Origin: Candidatus Nezhaarchaeota archaeon | Lineage (GTDB): Archaea > Thermoproteota > Methanomethylicia > Nezhaarchaeales > WYZ-LMO8 | Length of the DNA: 64,000 nt | Direction: 5' to 3' | Assembly: GCA_029887785.1 (NCBI GenBank) | Contig: JARXPG010000002.1 | Coordinates: forward strand, 105,368 to 169,367 | In this document: positions 9,128 to 20,000 of the stretch, in pieces | Layout: every line of letters begins with the position of its first letter | Position numbering within the stretch: the stretch's first letter is position 1 | The notes under the pieces: model-generated | The model's database searches: none | Seen by the model: the letters and a program-made list of their open reading frames with translations, nothing else | What the model was told of the DNA's origin: nothing | Position numbers and translations under genes: made by a program

Positions 9128-9655
9128 TTATGGGACGTCAAATCTATAGTGTTCACTTGGTGCTAGTAGGAGCCCCATTACTAAGTCGCTTTTGAGGAAG
9201 CCTAATCTCTTGGCTGCAACGCCTATCCTAAGCATGGTCATGCTATCTTTATAAGAGGTGAGGTGCATCTTCACGAAGAAGCCTACTGTCATCCCAAGGC
9301 GCAGGGCTTTAACTATGCATGTTGGTCCTGGAAATAGGAGTCCAGCTCTCCTGTTATTAAGCATGTCCTCACAGGATGGAAAGCCACACGCCCCACAGTT
9401 CATCCCCGCAACTTCACCTCCATCTCTAAGACCTATTAGGAGGATAGCGTCTACTTTCTCGATCTTTTGCGCATCTACCTCGTATAGGGGGTCTCTAAGC
9501 TCTTCAGCTAATTGATACATGTACTTCATAAGCTCCTTTTTCCGCTTACCGTCGATGATAGATATCTCAATACCATTAACTTCTAGTTCCTTTAGAAATT
9601 CTTGAATAATCTTTACAGTATGTTCCTCCTTCTTGGAGGTCATAGTCAAGCCCAT
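9128..9655 (-). CDS. DUF2148 ferredoxin-domain protein
   Basis: A 175-residue protein matching the DUF2148 family (uncharacterised, ferredoxin-like). The signature is MNCGACGFPSC near residue 90, a CX2CX4C iron-sulfur motif, and a further cysteine in GPTC near residue 112. A hydrophobic C-terminal part (VGFFVKMHL, VMGLLLAPSEHYRF) follows, as in other members. No signal peptide. The start shown begins MGLTM; the internal ATG four codons later is an alternative. It stands alone, and no partner gives away its redox role. Confidence 0.8.
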   Translation of the reverse strand: MGLTMTSKKEEHTVKIIQEFLKELEVNGIEISIIDGKRKKELMKYMYQLAEELRDPLYEVDAQKIEKVDAILLIGLRDGGEVAGMNCGACGFPSCEDMLNNRRAGLLFPGPTCIVKALRLGMTVGFFVKMHLTSYKDSMTMLRIGVAAKRLGFLKSDLVMGLLLAPSEHYRFDVP

Positions 9656-9890
9656 AAGTACTCTTGCGGTTTATCCTAATAATTCATACATACATGAAGG
9701 ATGTGTTGAGCAGGCACCTTAAGAAAGAAGCGAATCCCTAGGTCGTTATGAGCTTAAAGCGAGTATCCTATTCAAATCCCCTTTGAGTAAAGTGAGATTA
9801 ATCTAAGAAAGGATCCTAAAAGCTTCCTCGCTTACTTACCGTTTTGTAAACTGGTTCAGATTAAATAAGAAAGAGAAAAGTGAGGAAGTG

Positions 9891-11348
9891 TTATTGCGAC
9901 GGTCTTGGTACCACTTTTGGTCTCGTGAGTAATGAGACGACTATGCATACCACGATCGATGATATCAGTGCTGGAAGGAACGGATTAAATGGTAGTGGGG
10001 CTACGAACCTTCCATAGTAGCCTAGAGAGAGACCTACGACTAAGCCGACTATTAGAGCTGAGGCTGCGCCGACCTTCGTGACCAGCCTGGGTGCGTGTAA
10101 CATGAGTATTAGCGTAACGCCAAGCGTGCATCCAGCCAAGCCTTCAGAGGTCCATACTAGCCACGGTATTATGGCTGGAGGGTTGAGTGCTATGATCATC
10201 GCGATAATACCTATGATCAATGCCGCCACCCTGGACCAAAATACGAGCTTCTTCTCGTCAGCATGAGGGTTGATTAACTTTTGATATATGTCGCGCGTAA
10301 AGAGTGAGGCTGATGTGACCATGAGCGAATCCGCAGTACTCATGCATGCTGCAAAGAGCGATGCCAGGAAGAAGCCAGCTATGACTGGATGGAAACAATA
10401 GAAGACGTAGTATGGAAGAGCCCAGTCAGATGTTGGTGGCGTAGGCATGGCTCCCTGTGCGACAGCTATCCTAGCAGCTAGCGCTACGTACTTCGGAAGG
10501 ATGAAGGCTATAGCATAACCAACCACACAAGCTAATGGCAACCACTTAAAGTACTCTTCCCTCTTAGCGCTGTAGATTCTGTGAACCATCCTCGGGTGAC
10601 TTGGAAGCCCTATGAGCAAAACGGCAAAGTGTGTTAGTATGTATGGCCAGGAGAATGGGGGCCTTTCAGCAATAGGTGCCACAAGTGCTGGATTCACTTC
10701 ACGAAGCCGACTTATTAGTGGATCTATGCCTCCGAACTGCATCATTGTTATCACGAATATGGTTATAGCGCATGTTGCGAAGACTATGTATTGGATGAAA
10801 TCTGTCACTGCAACCCCCCAGACACCTCCCGCTACAGTGTACGCTAACGTTATTGCCGTACCTATCAGGACCGCTAGCTCGTAGGGGAGCCCCAACATCA
10901 AAGTCATGCCTATTCCCACGGCTGTCCATTGTGCAACTAGTAAAATGACAGTTGTTATAAAGAGTACTATCACAGCTAGAACTCTCATGAGCTTTGACCC
11001 ACCAAAATAGTGCTCATAGAAATCTGGTATCGTTAAGAGGTTATGCTTCCTAACGTACCTCCATAGTTTTGGCCCGAGGACTGTAGCTACTATGAGGGCT
11101 CCAAGGACCGGCCACAGCTCGCCGAAAAACACTACACCGAATTGATAATTCATGCCTGAAGCCCCTATAACAGACATCCCGCTATAGAGAGTCGCTATGA
11201 TGTGTGCAGCTATAATGGGTCCAGGTAGTGCGCCGATGACCCAGTCTCTTAAGCTCGTCACGTATCGTTTCGTTAAAACCCCAGCTATTGTCACTACTAC
11301 AAGGTATGCTATCACAATGCTCCATATGGTGAATAGCTTCTCCTCCAT
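9891..11348 (-). CDS. Sodium:solute symporter (SSS family), second copy
   Basis: A 485-residue membrane protein with about 13 hydrophobic spans, of the SSS family. It differs strongly from the symporter at 3034-4545 (different loops and N-terminus), so it is a separate paralogue and probably has another substrate. Family-like segments include LLTIPDFYEHYFGGS and the conserved serine-rich stretch MSTADSLMVTSASLFTRDIYQ near residue 330. It lies three bases downstream of a 39-residue membrane peptide gene, with the ribosome site (GAGGAGCGATGAG) inside the end of that gene. No enzyme gene is coupled downstream. Confidence 0.88.
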   Translation of the reverse strand: MEEKLFTIWSIVIAYLVVVTIAGVLTKRYVTSLRDWVIGALPGPIIAAHIIATLYSGMSVIGASGMNYQFGVVFFGELWPVLGALIVATVLGPKLWRYVRKHNLLTIPDFYEHYFGGSKLMRVLAVIVLFITTVILLVAQWTAVGIGMTLMLGLPYELAVLIGTAITLAYTVAGGVWGVAVTDFIQYIVFATCAITIFVITMMQFGGIDPLISRLREVNPALVAPIAERPPFSWPYILTHFAVLLIGLPSHPRMVHRIYSAKREEYFKWLPLACVVGYAIAFILPKYVALAARIAVAQGAMPTPPTSDWALPYYVFYCFHPVIAGFFLASLFAACMSTADSLMVTSASLFTRDIYQKLINPHADEKKLVFWSRVAALIIGIIAMIIALNPPAIIPWLVWTSEGLAGCTLGVTLILMLHAPRLVTKVGAASALIVGLVVGLSLGYYGRFVAPLPFNPFLPALISSIVVCIVVSLLTRPKVVPRPSQ

Positions 11349-11351
11349 TTC

Positions 11352-11471
11352 TCATCGCTCCTCTTCAGGCTTAAACTTGAAGAACCATATTATCGATGTC
11401 AGCAATGCTATCACTATCAAGACGAAAGCCCATAATGGCATCCCTAGTACTAGCAACTCTTCCAGGGACAT
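11352..11471 (-). CDS. Small single-span membrane peptide ahead of second symporter
   Basis: A 39-residue frame from ATG 11471 (MSLEELLVLGMPLWAFVLIV...) with one long hydrophobic span and a charged tail FKFKPEEER. GAGGGGG sits about 5 nt before its start, and its TGA lies three bases before the symporter ATG. It has no obvious sequence identity to the peptide at 4542-4652 but the same size, topology and position. An accessory role for the symporter is inferred. Confidence 0.7.
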   Translation of the reverse strand: MSLEELLVLGMPLWAFVLIVIALLTSIIWFFKFKPEEER

Positions 11472-11667
11472 GATGCCCCCTCTATCAGTTTTTTCGAAAG
11501 ACAGCTTTTAAGACTTTTGTGGAGAGCGATAGCTCGCAACACATCAGGCCTTACCGATTCTCTTCAGCTTAAACGTAGGCAAGGCGCCATCTTTATGTCT
11601 CTGCTTTCCAGTTACGGAACTGAAGTAACAAAAGGTTCTGGTTAACAAATCTTGAGGTTTCTTTAAG

Positions 11668-12459
11668 ATGAGCGTAAATCCCCACGAACTATTCATTATA
11701 GTAAGGCCCTCAAAGTTCAAGAGCGCGAACGTTATGGCTGCGTTAACCTTACGATCTGTAGCACTAAGTCGAGGAGTTGAGCTTGTGCTAACAGACCTGC
11801 CCCAAGGTTTTGAGGTCCTTCTTAAGCGATATGAAAGGGCTGAGGAAGCTTTAAAGATGGCCGTAAAGCTCGGCTTGCTTTACTGGTCTGAGGGCGTGAC
11901 AAAGGCGTATGAGCCCATAGTATCTTGCTTAAGTCGTCTGATGAGGGAAAACGTGAAGGTTATGTGCTATCTAGATCCATCAGATCTCGAAAGAGAAAGA
12001 GAGCTTGCTTTTAAGGTATCGAGATTGGTACTAAGAGCATCAATTAAGAAGATCGATGATAGAGACATCAAAGAGTGGGTTCAGGTGTTAGATGAATACG
12101 CACTCGGAAATCGAAGGATCTCCAATAGTTTAATTGACAAGTTAAAGTGCGTTAAAGAACGCAACGTGGCTGTTTTAGCTGGGCTAGAAGGCTTTCACTA
12201 CGCTAAAAGGCTTAAAGACGAGGGGCTAAGCGTAAAGGTCGAAGCTGTCGGATTGCCGTACCTTCGAAGCCCGCTCGAAGTCATGATCCTCAAACACTCA
12301 AGAGGAGAGCTTACAGCTGATGAATTGAAGGCGCTCATAAACGAGTACGTTGAGTACATAAGGAACTATGTGATTAGATACGAGAGCTTAGAGGAAGCTC
12401 ACGAAAAGTGGAGTTACAACAAAGCCCCATGGCTCAAGAGCTTACTTCTACAAGACTGA
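11668..12459 (+). CDS. Hypothetical protein, 263 residues
   Basis: I do not recognise the family. The protein is soluble-looking, rich in charged residues, with no signal peptide or membrane span. The N-terminal half alternates strands and helices (LFIIVRPSKFKSANVMAALTL), and the middle holds VAVLAGLEGFHYAKRL, which looks like a strand-loop-helix of an alpha/beta fold. The C-terminus is helical and aromatic. ATG 11668 is preceded by TTGAGGTTT as a weak ribosome site. It sits between a symporter and a radical SAM gene that both point away from it or towards its end, so context gives no function. Length and codon use support a real gene. Confidence 0.75.
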   Translation: MSVNPHELFIIVRPSKFKSANVMAALTLRSVALSRGVELVLTDLPQGFEVLLKRYERAEEALKMAVKLGLLYWSEGVTKAYEPIVSCLSRLMRENVKVMCYLDPSDLERERELAFKVSRLVLRASIKKIDDRDIKEWVQVLDEYALGNRRISNSLIDKLKCVKERNVAVLAGLEGFHYAKRLKDEGLSVKVEAVGLPYLRSPLEVMILKHSRGELTADELKALINEYVEYIRNYVIRYESLEEAHEKWSYNKAPWLKSLLLQD

Positions 12460-12512
12460 TTTTGTGAATTGTAAATTAACATAACATGAAGTCGATGCGA
12501 CAGGCCGCATCC

Positions 12513-13595
12513 TTAACCTATTGCCCTCGGTCCTACCAAATTCACCAATAACTCTAGATCACTATCAGTCTTAGCAAATATGTGAACGTTGCCTAGCTTC
12601 ACGTTCTCAAGACCCTTATTTTTGGCTACGTAGTAGGCAGCTACCATTTCATGGATGGTGGGCGACCTAACGCTCCTCAGCTTGTACTCTGGGAAGAATG
12701 CAAGTATCGTGAAGGGGGTCCGCTTGTCGACATTAGCTACCAACTCAGCTATCTTCGCTATCTGATCCAGCTCAACCCAACCAGGTATGTAGAGCGTTAA
12801 GACTTCGAGAGTGAAGCCCATGTCAACTATTAATTCAGGAACCTTCAATATCCACTTATTCGTAGTACCACACAGCTTCCTGTAGACGTCCTCGTAGTAC
12901 GCCTTTATATCGAGCCAGAAAGAATCCACGCCACCACTTGCAAGGATCTCGAGGTTCTTTGGAGTCAAGCCGTAGCCGTTAGTCTCAAGCAGTACCCAGA
13001 GATCGCTGCACTCCTTCTTTATCTTCTCGGCAGCTTGAGCGTAAAACTCAGCTCTACACGCAATATCTCCTCCAGTGAAGGCAACAATGTTCCTAGCCGG
13101 ACCCCAGCCTTGAGGGCTCAAGATCACTTGATCCGGTCTAAGTACGTTTGGACATAGAGGATGCCTCTCATCCCATAAAACGCACATCCCGCAGTGCCTG
13201 CAAAGATCGGTTGCATGCCACATGGTCGCCCTCCACCTAGGCTCCTTAACGGTAACCATCTCCGCATACTTCACAGCCATGTTAGCTATGTCATCGGTTG
13301 ACATCCAAGTACCGCTAACTCTTTGAGTAAAGTACCAAGAGTGGCACTTAAGGCACGTGTGATTGCAGCCTGATTGGTAGATGGAGAAGTAGTCCTCTGG
13401 CCTTGAAAGATGAGCAGCCTCTATCAGCCTATACCACTTGCCACCATCAAACCTGAGAGTTACCTGGCAGGCCGGCTTAAGTCCCTCTGGGCTTTCGGTT
13501 GCACAGCTTCCTCTAGGATATCCTTGAGCCTCCATGTTGCATTCCGGTCTTATAATCACCACATCAATTAAGCCTGCAAACCCAAGCAAAAGCAT
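12513..13595 (-). CDS. Radical SAM protein with an extra ferredoxin-like cluster
   Basis: Radical SAM enzyme of the activase-like group, distantly related to AmrS. The SAM-cluster motif CX3CX2C is at Cys77, Cys81 and Cys84. A second cysteine set, LCRHCGMC...LC at Cys132, 135, 138 and 148, is inserted after the first strand, as in glycyl-radical-enzyme activases with auxiliary clusters. A GGDIA segment and LLETNGYG follow, typical of the SAM-binding and core strands. No glycyl-radical enzyme gene is nearby, so the substrate is unknown. It is divergent from the amidase gene, with 129 bp between starts. Confidence 0.82.
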   Translation of the reverse strand: MLLLGFAGLIDVVIIRPECNMEAQGYPRGSCATESPEGLKPACQVTLRFDGGKWYRLIEAAHLSRPEDYFSIYQSGCNHTCLKCHSWYFTQRVSGTWMSTDDIANMAVKYAEMVTVKEPRWRATMWHATDLCRHCGMCVLWDERHPLCPNVLRPDQVILSPQGWGPARNIVAFTGGDIACRAEFYAQAAEKIKKECSDLWVLLETNGYGLTPKNLEILASGGVDSFWLDIKAYYEDVYRKLCGTTNKWILKVPELIVDMGFTLEVLTLYIPGWVELDQIAKIAELVANVDKRTPFTILAFFPEYKLRSVRSPTIHEMVAAYYVAKNKGLENVKLGNVHIFAKTDSDLELLVNLVGPRAIG

Positions 13596-13724
13596 AGCGG
13601 TGCAATGCGACTACATTCACAATGGCTGGAGAGACTCAATGTTGGAGCCCCTCTCATCGAAAAACATAAGATCACGTTACCACTTAAACTCGACTACATC
13701 TATTCGTTTCGCTATGGTGTCTTT

Positions 13725-15107
13725 ATGGAAACGGTTGTCGAACTAGTAGAGAAACTTAGGGGACGTGAGATTAGAGCTCAAGAACTGGTAGAATCATGTC
13801 TTGAGAGAATAACTAAGTTAAATCCGAAGATAAACGCTTTCGTAACCTTGAACCCAAGAGCTATCGACGAAGCTAAGAGGGCTGAAGGCAAGCCTCTTGG
13901 AGGGCTACCCATAGCGGTGAAAGACAACACTAACGTGAGCGGATTGAGGACGACTTATGGTTCTAAACTCTTTGAGGACTACGTACCATCTGAGGACTCG
14001 GTGATAGTTGAGAGACTTAGGAAGGCTGGCGCCGTAATAATTGGTAAGACTAACATGCCAGAGTTTGGATTAGTAGCCTACACGGACAACGTACTCTTCG
14101 GCCCTACGAGGAACCCTTGGGACCTGAGTAAAACAGTTGGAGGTTCAAGTGGTGGAAGTGCTGCAGCAGTAGCTGCTGGAATGGTCCCAGCTGCTACTGG
14201 AAATGATGGTGGCGGTAGCATTAGGATACCGGCAAGCTTCTGTGGACTCTATGGGCTAAAGCCGACCTTTGGCAGGATACCAATATATCCACGAATCCCC
14301 ATATTCACTGAAATTGTTTGCGAAGGCTTCCTAACTAAAACCGTTGAGGATACGGCGCTTCTCCTTGACATCGTAAAGGGCAGGGATGAGAGGGACATGT
14401 ACTCGCTACCAGATGATGGTAAAAGTTATTTAAAGGAACTTGAAGAGCCCATCGATAACGTGAAGATAGCCTTCTCACCTGATCTAGGCTATGCCATTGT
14501 AGATCCAGAGGTCGAAGAAGTTGTGAGGAGAGCTGCCTTTAAGCTCGAAAGGTTTGGAGTCGTCGAGGAAGTCGAAGTGAGGATTCCATGCCTAGAGAAC
14601 GAGTTGAGAACCAAGGTCGCACTGGAGTTTGCAACCTTCATATCAAACGTACTTGAAAGATGGAGGGAGGTTGCCTATCCACCTAACCTGAGACTCTTAT
14701 CATTAGCAGAGAGCTTGAATTACAAAGACTACATAATGATTGAAGCTAGGAAGCAGGAGTTATGGGCAGCATTAAAGAAAGTATTCGAGGAGTACGACTT
14801 CCTCGTAACGCCTACTACAGCAGTGAAGCCATTCGAGATAGGGAGAACTTACCCCAAGGAGATTGCTGGGAGACCTGCTACGCCCTTAAGCTGGATGCCT
14901 TTCACCTACCCCTTCAACTTCACTGGGCAACCAGCAGCGTCGGTTCCAGTAGGCCTTAGTAAGGATGGCCTGCCTATAGGCATGCAGATAGTAGGCAGAA
15001 AGTTCGACGACATCGGTGTCCTGAAGCTCTCTAAAGCCTTTCAGGACATTAGCCCCTGGATTAAGGACTTAGAGGGTCTCTCCAATAAGCTCTTTAAAAA
15101 ACATTAG
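13725..15107 (+). CDS. Amidase (amidase signature family)
   Basis: Amidase signature enzyme of 460 residues. The Ser-Ser-Lys triad is visible: lysine in [10 protein letters not shown], the serine of [10 protein letters not shown] and the nucleophilic serine in [13 protein letters not shown]. It is related to GatA but longer-range context (no GatB or GatC) and the C-terminal half fit a general amide or acylamide hydrolase better. Start ATG 13725 was chosen because the family homology begins at [13 protein letters not shown]; an ATG 120 nt upstream keeps the frame open but adds 40 residues with no family match. Cytosolic. Substrate not predictable. Confidence 0.88.
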   Translation: METVVELVEKLRGREIRAQELVESCLERITKLNPKINAFVTLNPRAIDEAKRAEGKPLGGLPIAVKDNTNVSGLRTTYGSKLFEDYVPSEDSVIVERLRKAGAVIIGKTNMPEFGLVAYTDNVLFGPTRNPWDLSKTVGGSSGGSAAAVAAGMVPAATGNDGGGSIRIPASFCGLYGLKPTFGRIPIYPRIPIFTEIVCEGFLTKTVEDTALLLDIVKGRDERDMYSLPDDGKSYLKELEEPIDNVKIAFSPDLGYAIVDPEVEEVVRRAAFKLERFGVVEEVEVRIPCLENELRTKVALEFATFISNVLERWREVAYPPNLRLLSLAESLNYKDYIMIEARKQELWAALKKVFEEYDFLVTPTTAVKPFEIGRTYPKEIAGRPATPLSWMPFTYPFNFTGQPAASVPVGLSKDGLPIGMQIVGRKFDDIGVLKLSKAFQDISPWIKDLEGLSNKLFKKH

Positions 15108-15625
15108 GCTCAACCTTAAACACCCTTCATTTTGACTGAAGCCTTCATGGTTGGGCACATGCTTAAAGGATAGAAGGTCAAGATATGAGGCGTTTTATAG
15201 GTTTTTCTTAGTATGATGATCGTGGGCTCTAAGAATTGCTCTAGGTATGAGGCGATTGAGGCGCCTCACAATAATCTCTTGAAAGGAGATTGCCTGAGTA
15301 ACTGAGCAAGGTTGTCCTCAAACAAGCGAATCCAGTGCGCTTATTGCGTAAGTCTATAAGCTCTATGATGTTGATTTAACCTTTACGAAGTTCCTTCGCA
15401 CGAGTTGTTTACCTTATAATTGACTGACGTTGTTTGCTAAGTCGCTCAAGACGTTTTCTAGTAATCGTGAAGCTGACGGTCATTGTTGGTTACCGTGCTC
15501 AAACACTAAAGTTTTAGGAGAAAGTTACGATGCTTAGGCTCTGAAAAATGTTTGCAATACTTTAAGCTATTAATTAGTTCTCAAGTGCGAGCATTGTAAG
15601 CTAACCTTGCTTTTAAGGAGAGGAG
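15108..15625. other. Intergenic 0.5 kb with two adjacent hairpins
   Basis: No reading frame is supported. Two perfect inverted repeats lie side by side: TGAGGCG / CGCCTCA at 15248-15268 (7-bp arms, 7-nt loop) and AATCTC / GAGATT at 15273-15291 (6-bp arms, 7-nt loop). They could belong to a small structured RNA or to the 3' end of the amidase mRNA. No known RNA class was recognised. Confidence 0.35.
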
Positions 15626-16692
15626 TTAGGGGACAAGGATTTGCCTTCCTACAACCTTAGATTGCTCTATGTTATCGAGAGCTTCATTAGCCTCTTCCAA
15701 CTTCATGATCTTTGAGATTATAGGCTTTAATTTGCCTTTCTCCGCAAGTGCCACCGTCCTAGTAAAGTCCACCTGTGTGCCAACGTGGACTCCCGTGAAC
15801 TCGACCTCTTTAAAGACCGGTAAGCTGCTAGGACACTTAAGCTCGGCTCCATAAAAGCCAACTACGATGTACTTACCCCCCTTTGAGAGGATACCTGGAT
15901 ACATCAATAACGTCCTTTCGGAACCTACGAAGTCTATAATGGCATCGGCCCCCCACCTTCGGTTAAAGTATTTATCTCCTTGACGACATAGCTTACTCTG
16001 CTATTAATTACGTAGTCCGCTCCAACTTTCTTAGCTACATCTAAGGCTTCTTCTCTCACATCAACTCCTACGATCGTAGCTCCTGAAGTCGACTTGGCTA
16101 TCTGGATGGCCATTATTCCAAGACCGCCTACCCCAACAACGACTAAAGTCTTTGATGGGTCCGTTAAATCAGCCTTTCTTACTGCTCTATACGCTGTTAC
16201 ACCAGAGCAAGCGAGAGGTGCAGCTTCTATAGGCAATAGCTTTCTTATCTTCACTAAGAACCTGTAGTGAGGTACTTTGACGAATTCGGCAAAGCCTCCA
16301 TCCATGTGTATCCCAAGAAACTTTAAATTACCGCATAAGTTTTCCTCGCCGATCCTACAGTAGTAGCACGTGCCGCAACCCTGCCATGGATTTACTAATA
16401 CCATGTCTCCTCTACTTACCCCCTGAACGTCCTCTCCAACTTCTTCGACAATGCCGGCAATCTCATGGCCTAAAGTTAATGGAAGCTTTATTCCAAGCTC
16501 GCTTATGCTTATTCCAGACACATAACCGCTCCTAATGTGGACATCGCTGTGGCATACTCCTACAGCATGTACTTTCACTAGAACCTCGCAACCCTTGACT
16601 TTAGGCACCTCCAACTCTGAAAGAACAAGGTTTTTCCCTATCTCTACTAACCTCATGGCCTTCACAAAATCTTCACCTTCAAGAAGACCCAT
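15626..16692 (-). pseudogene. Zinc-dependent alcohol dehydrogenase, frameshifted
   Basis: Medium-chain zinc alcohol dehydrogenase split by one frameshift. The 5' part (16692-15934) has the catalytic zinc ligands ([11 protein letters not shown]), the four structural-zinc cysteines in [16 protein letters not shown] and the Rossmann loop GVGGLG. It runs into a stop just after TEGGG. Adding one G to the G6 run at 15949-15954 (complement) restores [16 protein letters not shown], and the frame then continues through 15907-15626 to a normal C-terminus ending KVVGRQILVP. No other lesion is visible, so the gene may be intact in the organism. It would oxidise an alcohol or reduce an aldehyde with NAD(P). 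Confidence 0.85.
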
Positions 16693-17042
16693 TAACCCCT
16701 AATTTGTTTATAAAGCTTACCTTTCCTAAGATTTGAAGCTCCTTTAACCTAAAGAAATTAAGTTCATCGACTAGACTTAAATGTCACTAACTTGATCCTT
16801 TTCCTCTTAAGCTTTGTCAACTATTAAGTCAAATTCTCAAATAATTCTTAGAACGCCAGCCAATAAGGTCGATAACCGTTAAATTGAGAGGTAACTTCGA
16901 ATCCTGGAGGAGTATGATGCTGAGTAATGTTAGAAGACGCTCAATAACTTACTTGAAAGTTACTAAACGTGGTTCACGCCTCTCAAACGGCTGTCTTAGA
17001 GATTTGAAAGCTCTCAAGTTCGTCAAGAGATCTAAACCTTCT
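16693..17042. other. Intergenic stretch, nothing identified
   Basis: About 350 bp between the alcohol dehydrogenase gene start and the helicase gene end. A/T-rich sequence next to 16700-16740 probably carries the dehydrogenase promoter. A TTCGAAT stretch at about 16896 resembles a T-loop but no acceptor or anticodon stem forms around it. Confidence 0.45.
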
Positions 17043-20000
17043 TTAATGATGGTCCTCCTTCTGCACAGTCTTTCTTCGCATATCTGCTAGCCTTCTTTCA
17101 TACTCTTTAAGCACCAGGTACAACAGGTATATGGACTTCACGTTCTCACTTAAGCAAGTCTCAACCTTCTCCCTTAAGTACTTGGTGAAGTTCATCCAAG
17201 AACCTGGGGGCTTGCTCGCTATATTCCTCCTCGCGTTCTCAAACTCGAGAACCGTCTCAGCAATGGACACGGTCCTCTGTGCGTTCACTACCTTCTCAAC
17301 TTCCTCTAACGGTGCCATCGGCAGCTCTAATGCCTTCACGGCCAAGTCCCTTACGTCGATCACCTTACCTTCTAAGGCTAAAGACTTGATCATTAAGGCT
17401 AGAGACTTGAGCCCACAATTGATTAAAGACCTTTGAAGTTGCTCGAGCCCGTAAACGAGCAGGGTGAAGTCATCGTTGATCAGCGATGAAATGGCGAGTT
17501 CTATGCCGGGATCTGGATGTAGGAGACCGAAGTCCTTGTATATTGTCGAGCTCTTAGCGTTTTCGCCATCATATATCGCTAAGCCTAACATTCCAGTATC
17601 CGCTTGATCCATTAGCTTGAGGAAGAGGGCATCTATTGAAGCGATCTTCAGGGCTCTTGAGGGTTTTGGTATTGATAAGTGCAAGTCCTTGAACTTAAGT
17701 GATATCCTCTGATCTAACAGCACGTACTCCACAGCTTTTACAGCATAGCGCTTAGCTAAATCCCAGTTTAACCCAATGGTTATGAAGTCGGAGTATGCGT
17801 ATTCATCGAACGACTCCATCAAAACTTCGTCTAATGGCTCAGGTTGGTACTCCTCAATTAGCTTCTTCACCTCAAGCCAGTCTAACCTCTCTATCAACCC
17901 AGCGCTTTCGGGCTCGTGGATCTCCATAAGCTTCTTCTCGCCGGCTGCCCCGAGGCTGTACATTAAGGTCTCGAATGGTATCCTAAGCTTCTTCCTGAGA
18001 ACTATCATTAAGAGGGCGAGCCCTATCCTCATGAGGGTCAAGTCTTCAGCTGGATCTAGCTCGAAAAAGAAGCCGTAAGTGTAGTCGCTATACTTCCCGT
18101 AAGTTGCAGTCGGTATCTCTATTACTCTATGATCCCTGAACGTTATGGTCCTCCCGTCAACAGTCTTGAGCTTAGGCTTAGAGCTAACAATCCTCCACAA
18201 GACCCTATTCGGGATCTTTAAGTACCTACCAAAGCCTCTCTTAGGCGGGTAGACGACACACACAACTTCTGAGTGTAGTCTGCCGTGGAGGTAATCGCCG
18301 AATATTGATGGCTCTTCGCCCCACCTAGCCTTAGCCTCCTCGTACTCCTCTAGAGCTAGAGCTAATGGTTCTCTCTGCCATAAAGTTGATGGACTTAACC
18401 TTTCCTCGACTACTGCGGTCACCATTCTACCAGTCCTTCCTCCAGTCTTTAGCTCGACGACGACTCCATCGGATGTATAGTCTATGCATCCCACCTGGAA
18501 CTTCTCGACTAGGTCGCAGTGAGATATGCCTTCAAGGTACCGTTGTTCTCCATCTTCAATGAATATCCTGTTGACAGCATATGGAGGGGCAAACTCATAG
18601 AAGTTCATGTTCATCCAAGCTTCCTTGCCCCTACTAGTGAGTTCGCCGTGTCTTACTAAGCCAAGCTTCTCCAGGAACTGATACTCCTCTTTAGCTAGGA
18701 GGGCTTTGAGTCGCGGAGACATGAACTTCAAGAGGGCTTTGAAAAGCAGGGAGTACTTATTGTCCGGGTTTATGATTACCCTCTCTATGGGCATGTTGAG
18801 CCAAGACTTTAAAGCATCGAGACCCCTCGACAACACGTCTCTATCCCACTTGCCTGCTGGTAGGATTATGGTCTCTGAGAAGCTTACCTCCTCTCTCCTT
18901 CCCTTCCTACCTTCACGTTGATAGAACTCCCTCAAACTCTCTGGCAGCCCAACGTGGACTATCCTTATCACCGTGCCTATGTCTATCCCTTGACTTAAGG
19001 TCCTAGGCGATATCAAGATCTTAACCAATCCCTGTCTAGCGGCTTCTTCTACAGAGGCTCTGTATTCTTTGAAGGCCAAGTGGTGATGAGCTGCGACGCT
19101 GTCCCTATGAGCTAGGGGCAGTTCAGTTTTAAGCTTTCGAGCTAGCTCTTCAGCCTTGGCTATGCTCTTAGTGAAGACTAGAGTAACCCCTAAATCATTG
19201 ACGTATGCTTTCAGTATATCTAGAGGGTCAAATTCTAAGCTTGGAACCTGCATCCCCATGGCCTTCGCTACTTCAACGATGTTGTAGACCTCCTCTTTAA
19301 ATCGCTCAAAATCGTCTAGAGCCTCCACGACATCTCTTCCAACACCAGCTTTCTCGAAGTCCTTCTTCTTAGCCTTCAAGTGCTCCCAGAGAGCCTTCAA
19401 GTCCTTGCCTAAAACCACGTAGACCCTGTTCTCAACTCGAAACGGTTTACCCTCAATTATCTTAGTCTCCCTATAGTTAACCTTGGTTAAGAAGGATGCA
19501 AACTCCTCTGGGTTCTCTATGGTTGCTGTGAGAATCGCTATTTGGAATTTAGACTTGAACATCAAGTTAATGATCTCGATTAGAGCTAATAAGAGAGCTA
19601 TTTCTCTCGGTCCATAGAAATCCACTTCGTCTAAGACCAAGAGCCCAAGCTTCGATAGAAAGCCGTCCAAGAGCGACTTACCAGTGGTCGCTGCCTTTTT
19701 CACCTCGTGTAAGAGGAAGGCTGGATTAGTAACTAGGGCGTCACAGCCAGTTATCATTGCTCTAAGCTTCGATCTACCCTTCTCCTTAACCAACTGATCC
19801 CTCCTCAAAGCATCAATAACCTCGACTTGCATCTTAACAGCAGATGCATAACCTCTAATCCTTCGAATCTGATCGTTAGCTAGAGCGAGCGTTGGGTAAA
19901 CAGCTAAAGTCGGGATCCCATGCTTAAGCGTGTAGAGGAGCCAAGCCTCAGTTTTACCTGACCCAGTACCAGATCTCAAGATCACGTTTGCTCCTGAAAC

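Noticed and set aside
16890..16915. T-loop-like TTCGAAT suggesting a tRNA
   Set aside because: The bases around it do not form a T stem, and no acceptor, D or anticodon arm is found. A similar TTCAAATCCCC near 9773 failed the same test.
16884..17090. A 68-codon plus-strand frame before the helicase gene end
   Set aside because: No ribosome site, no family, and it runs into the opposite-strand helicase gene.
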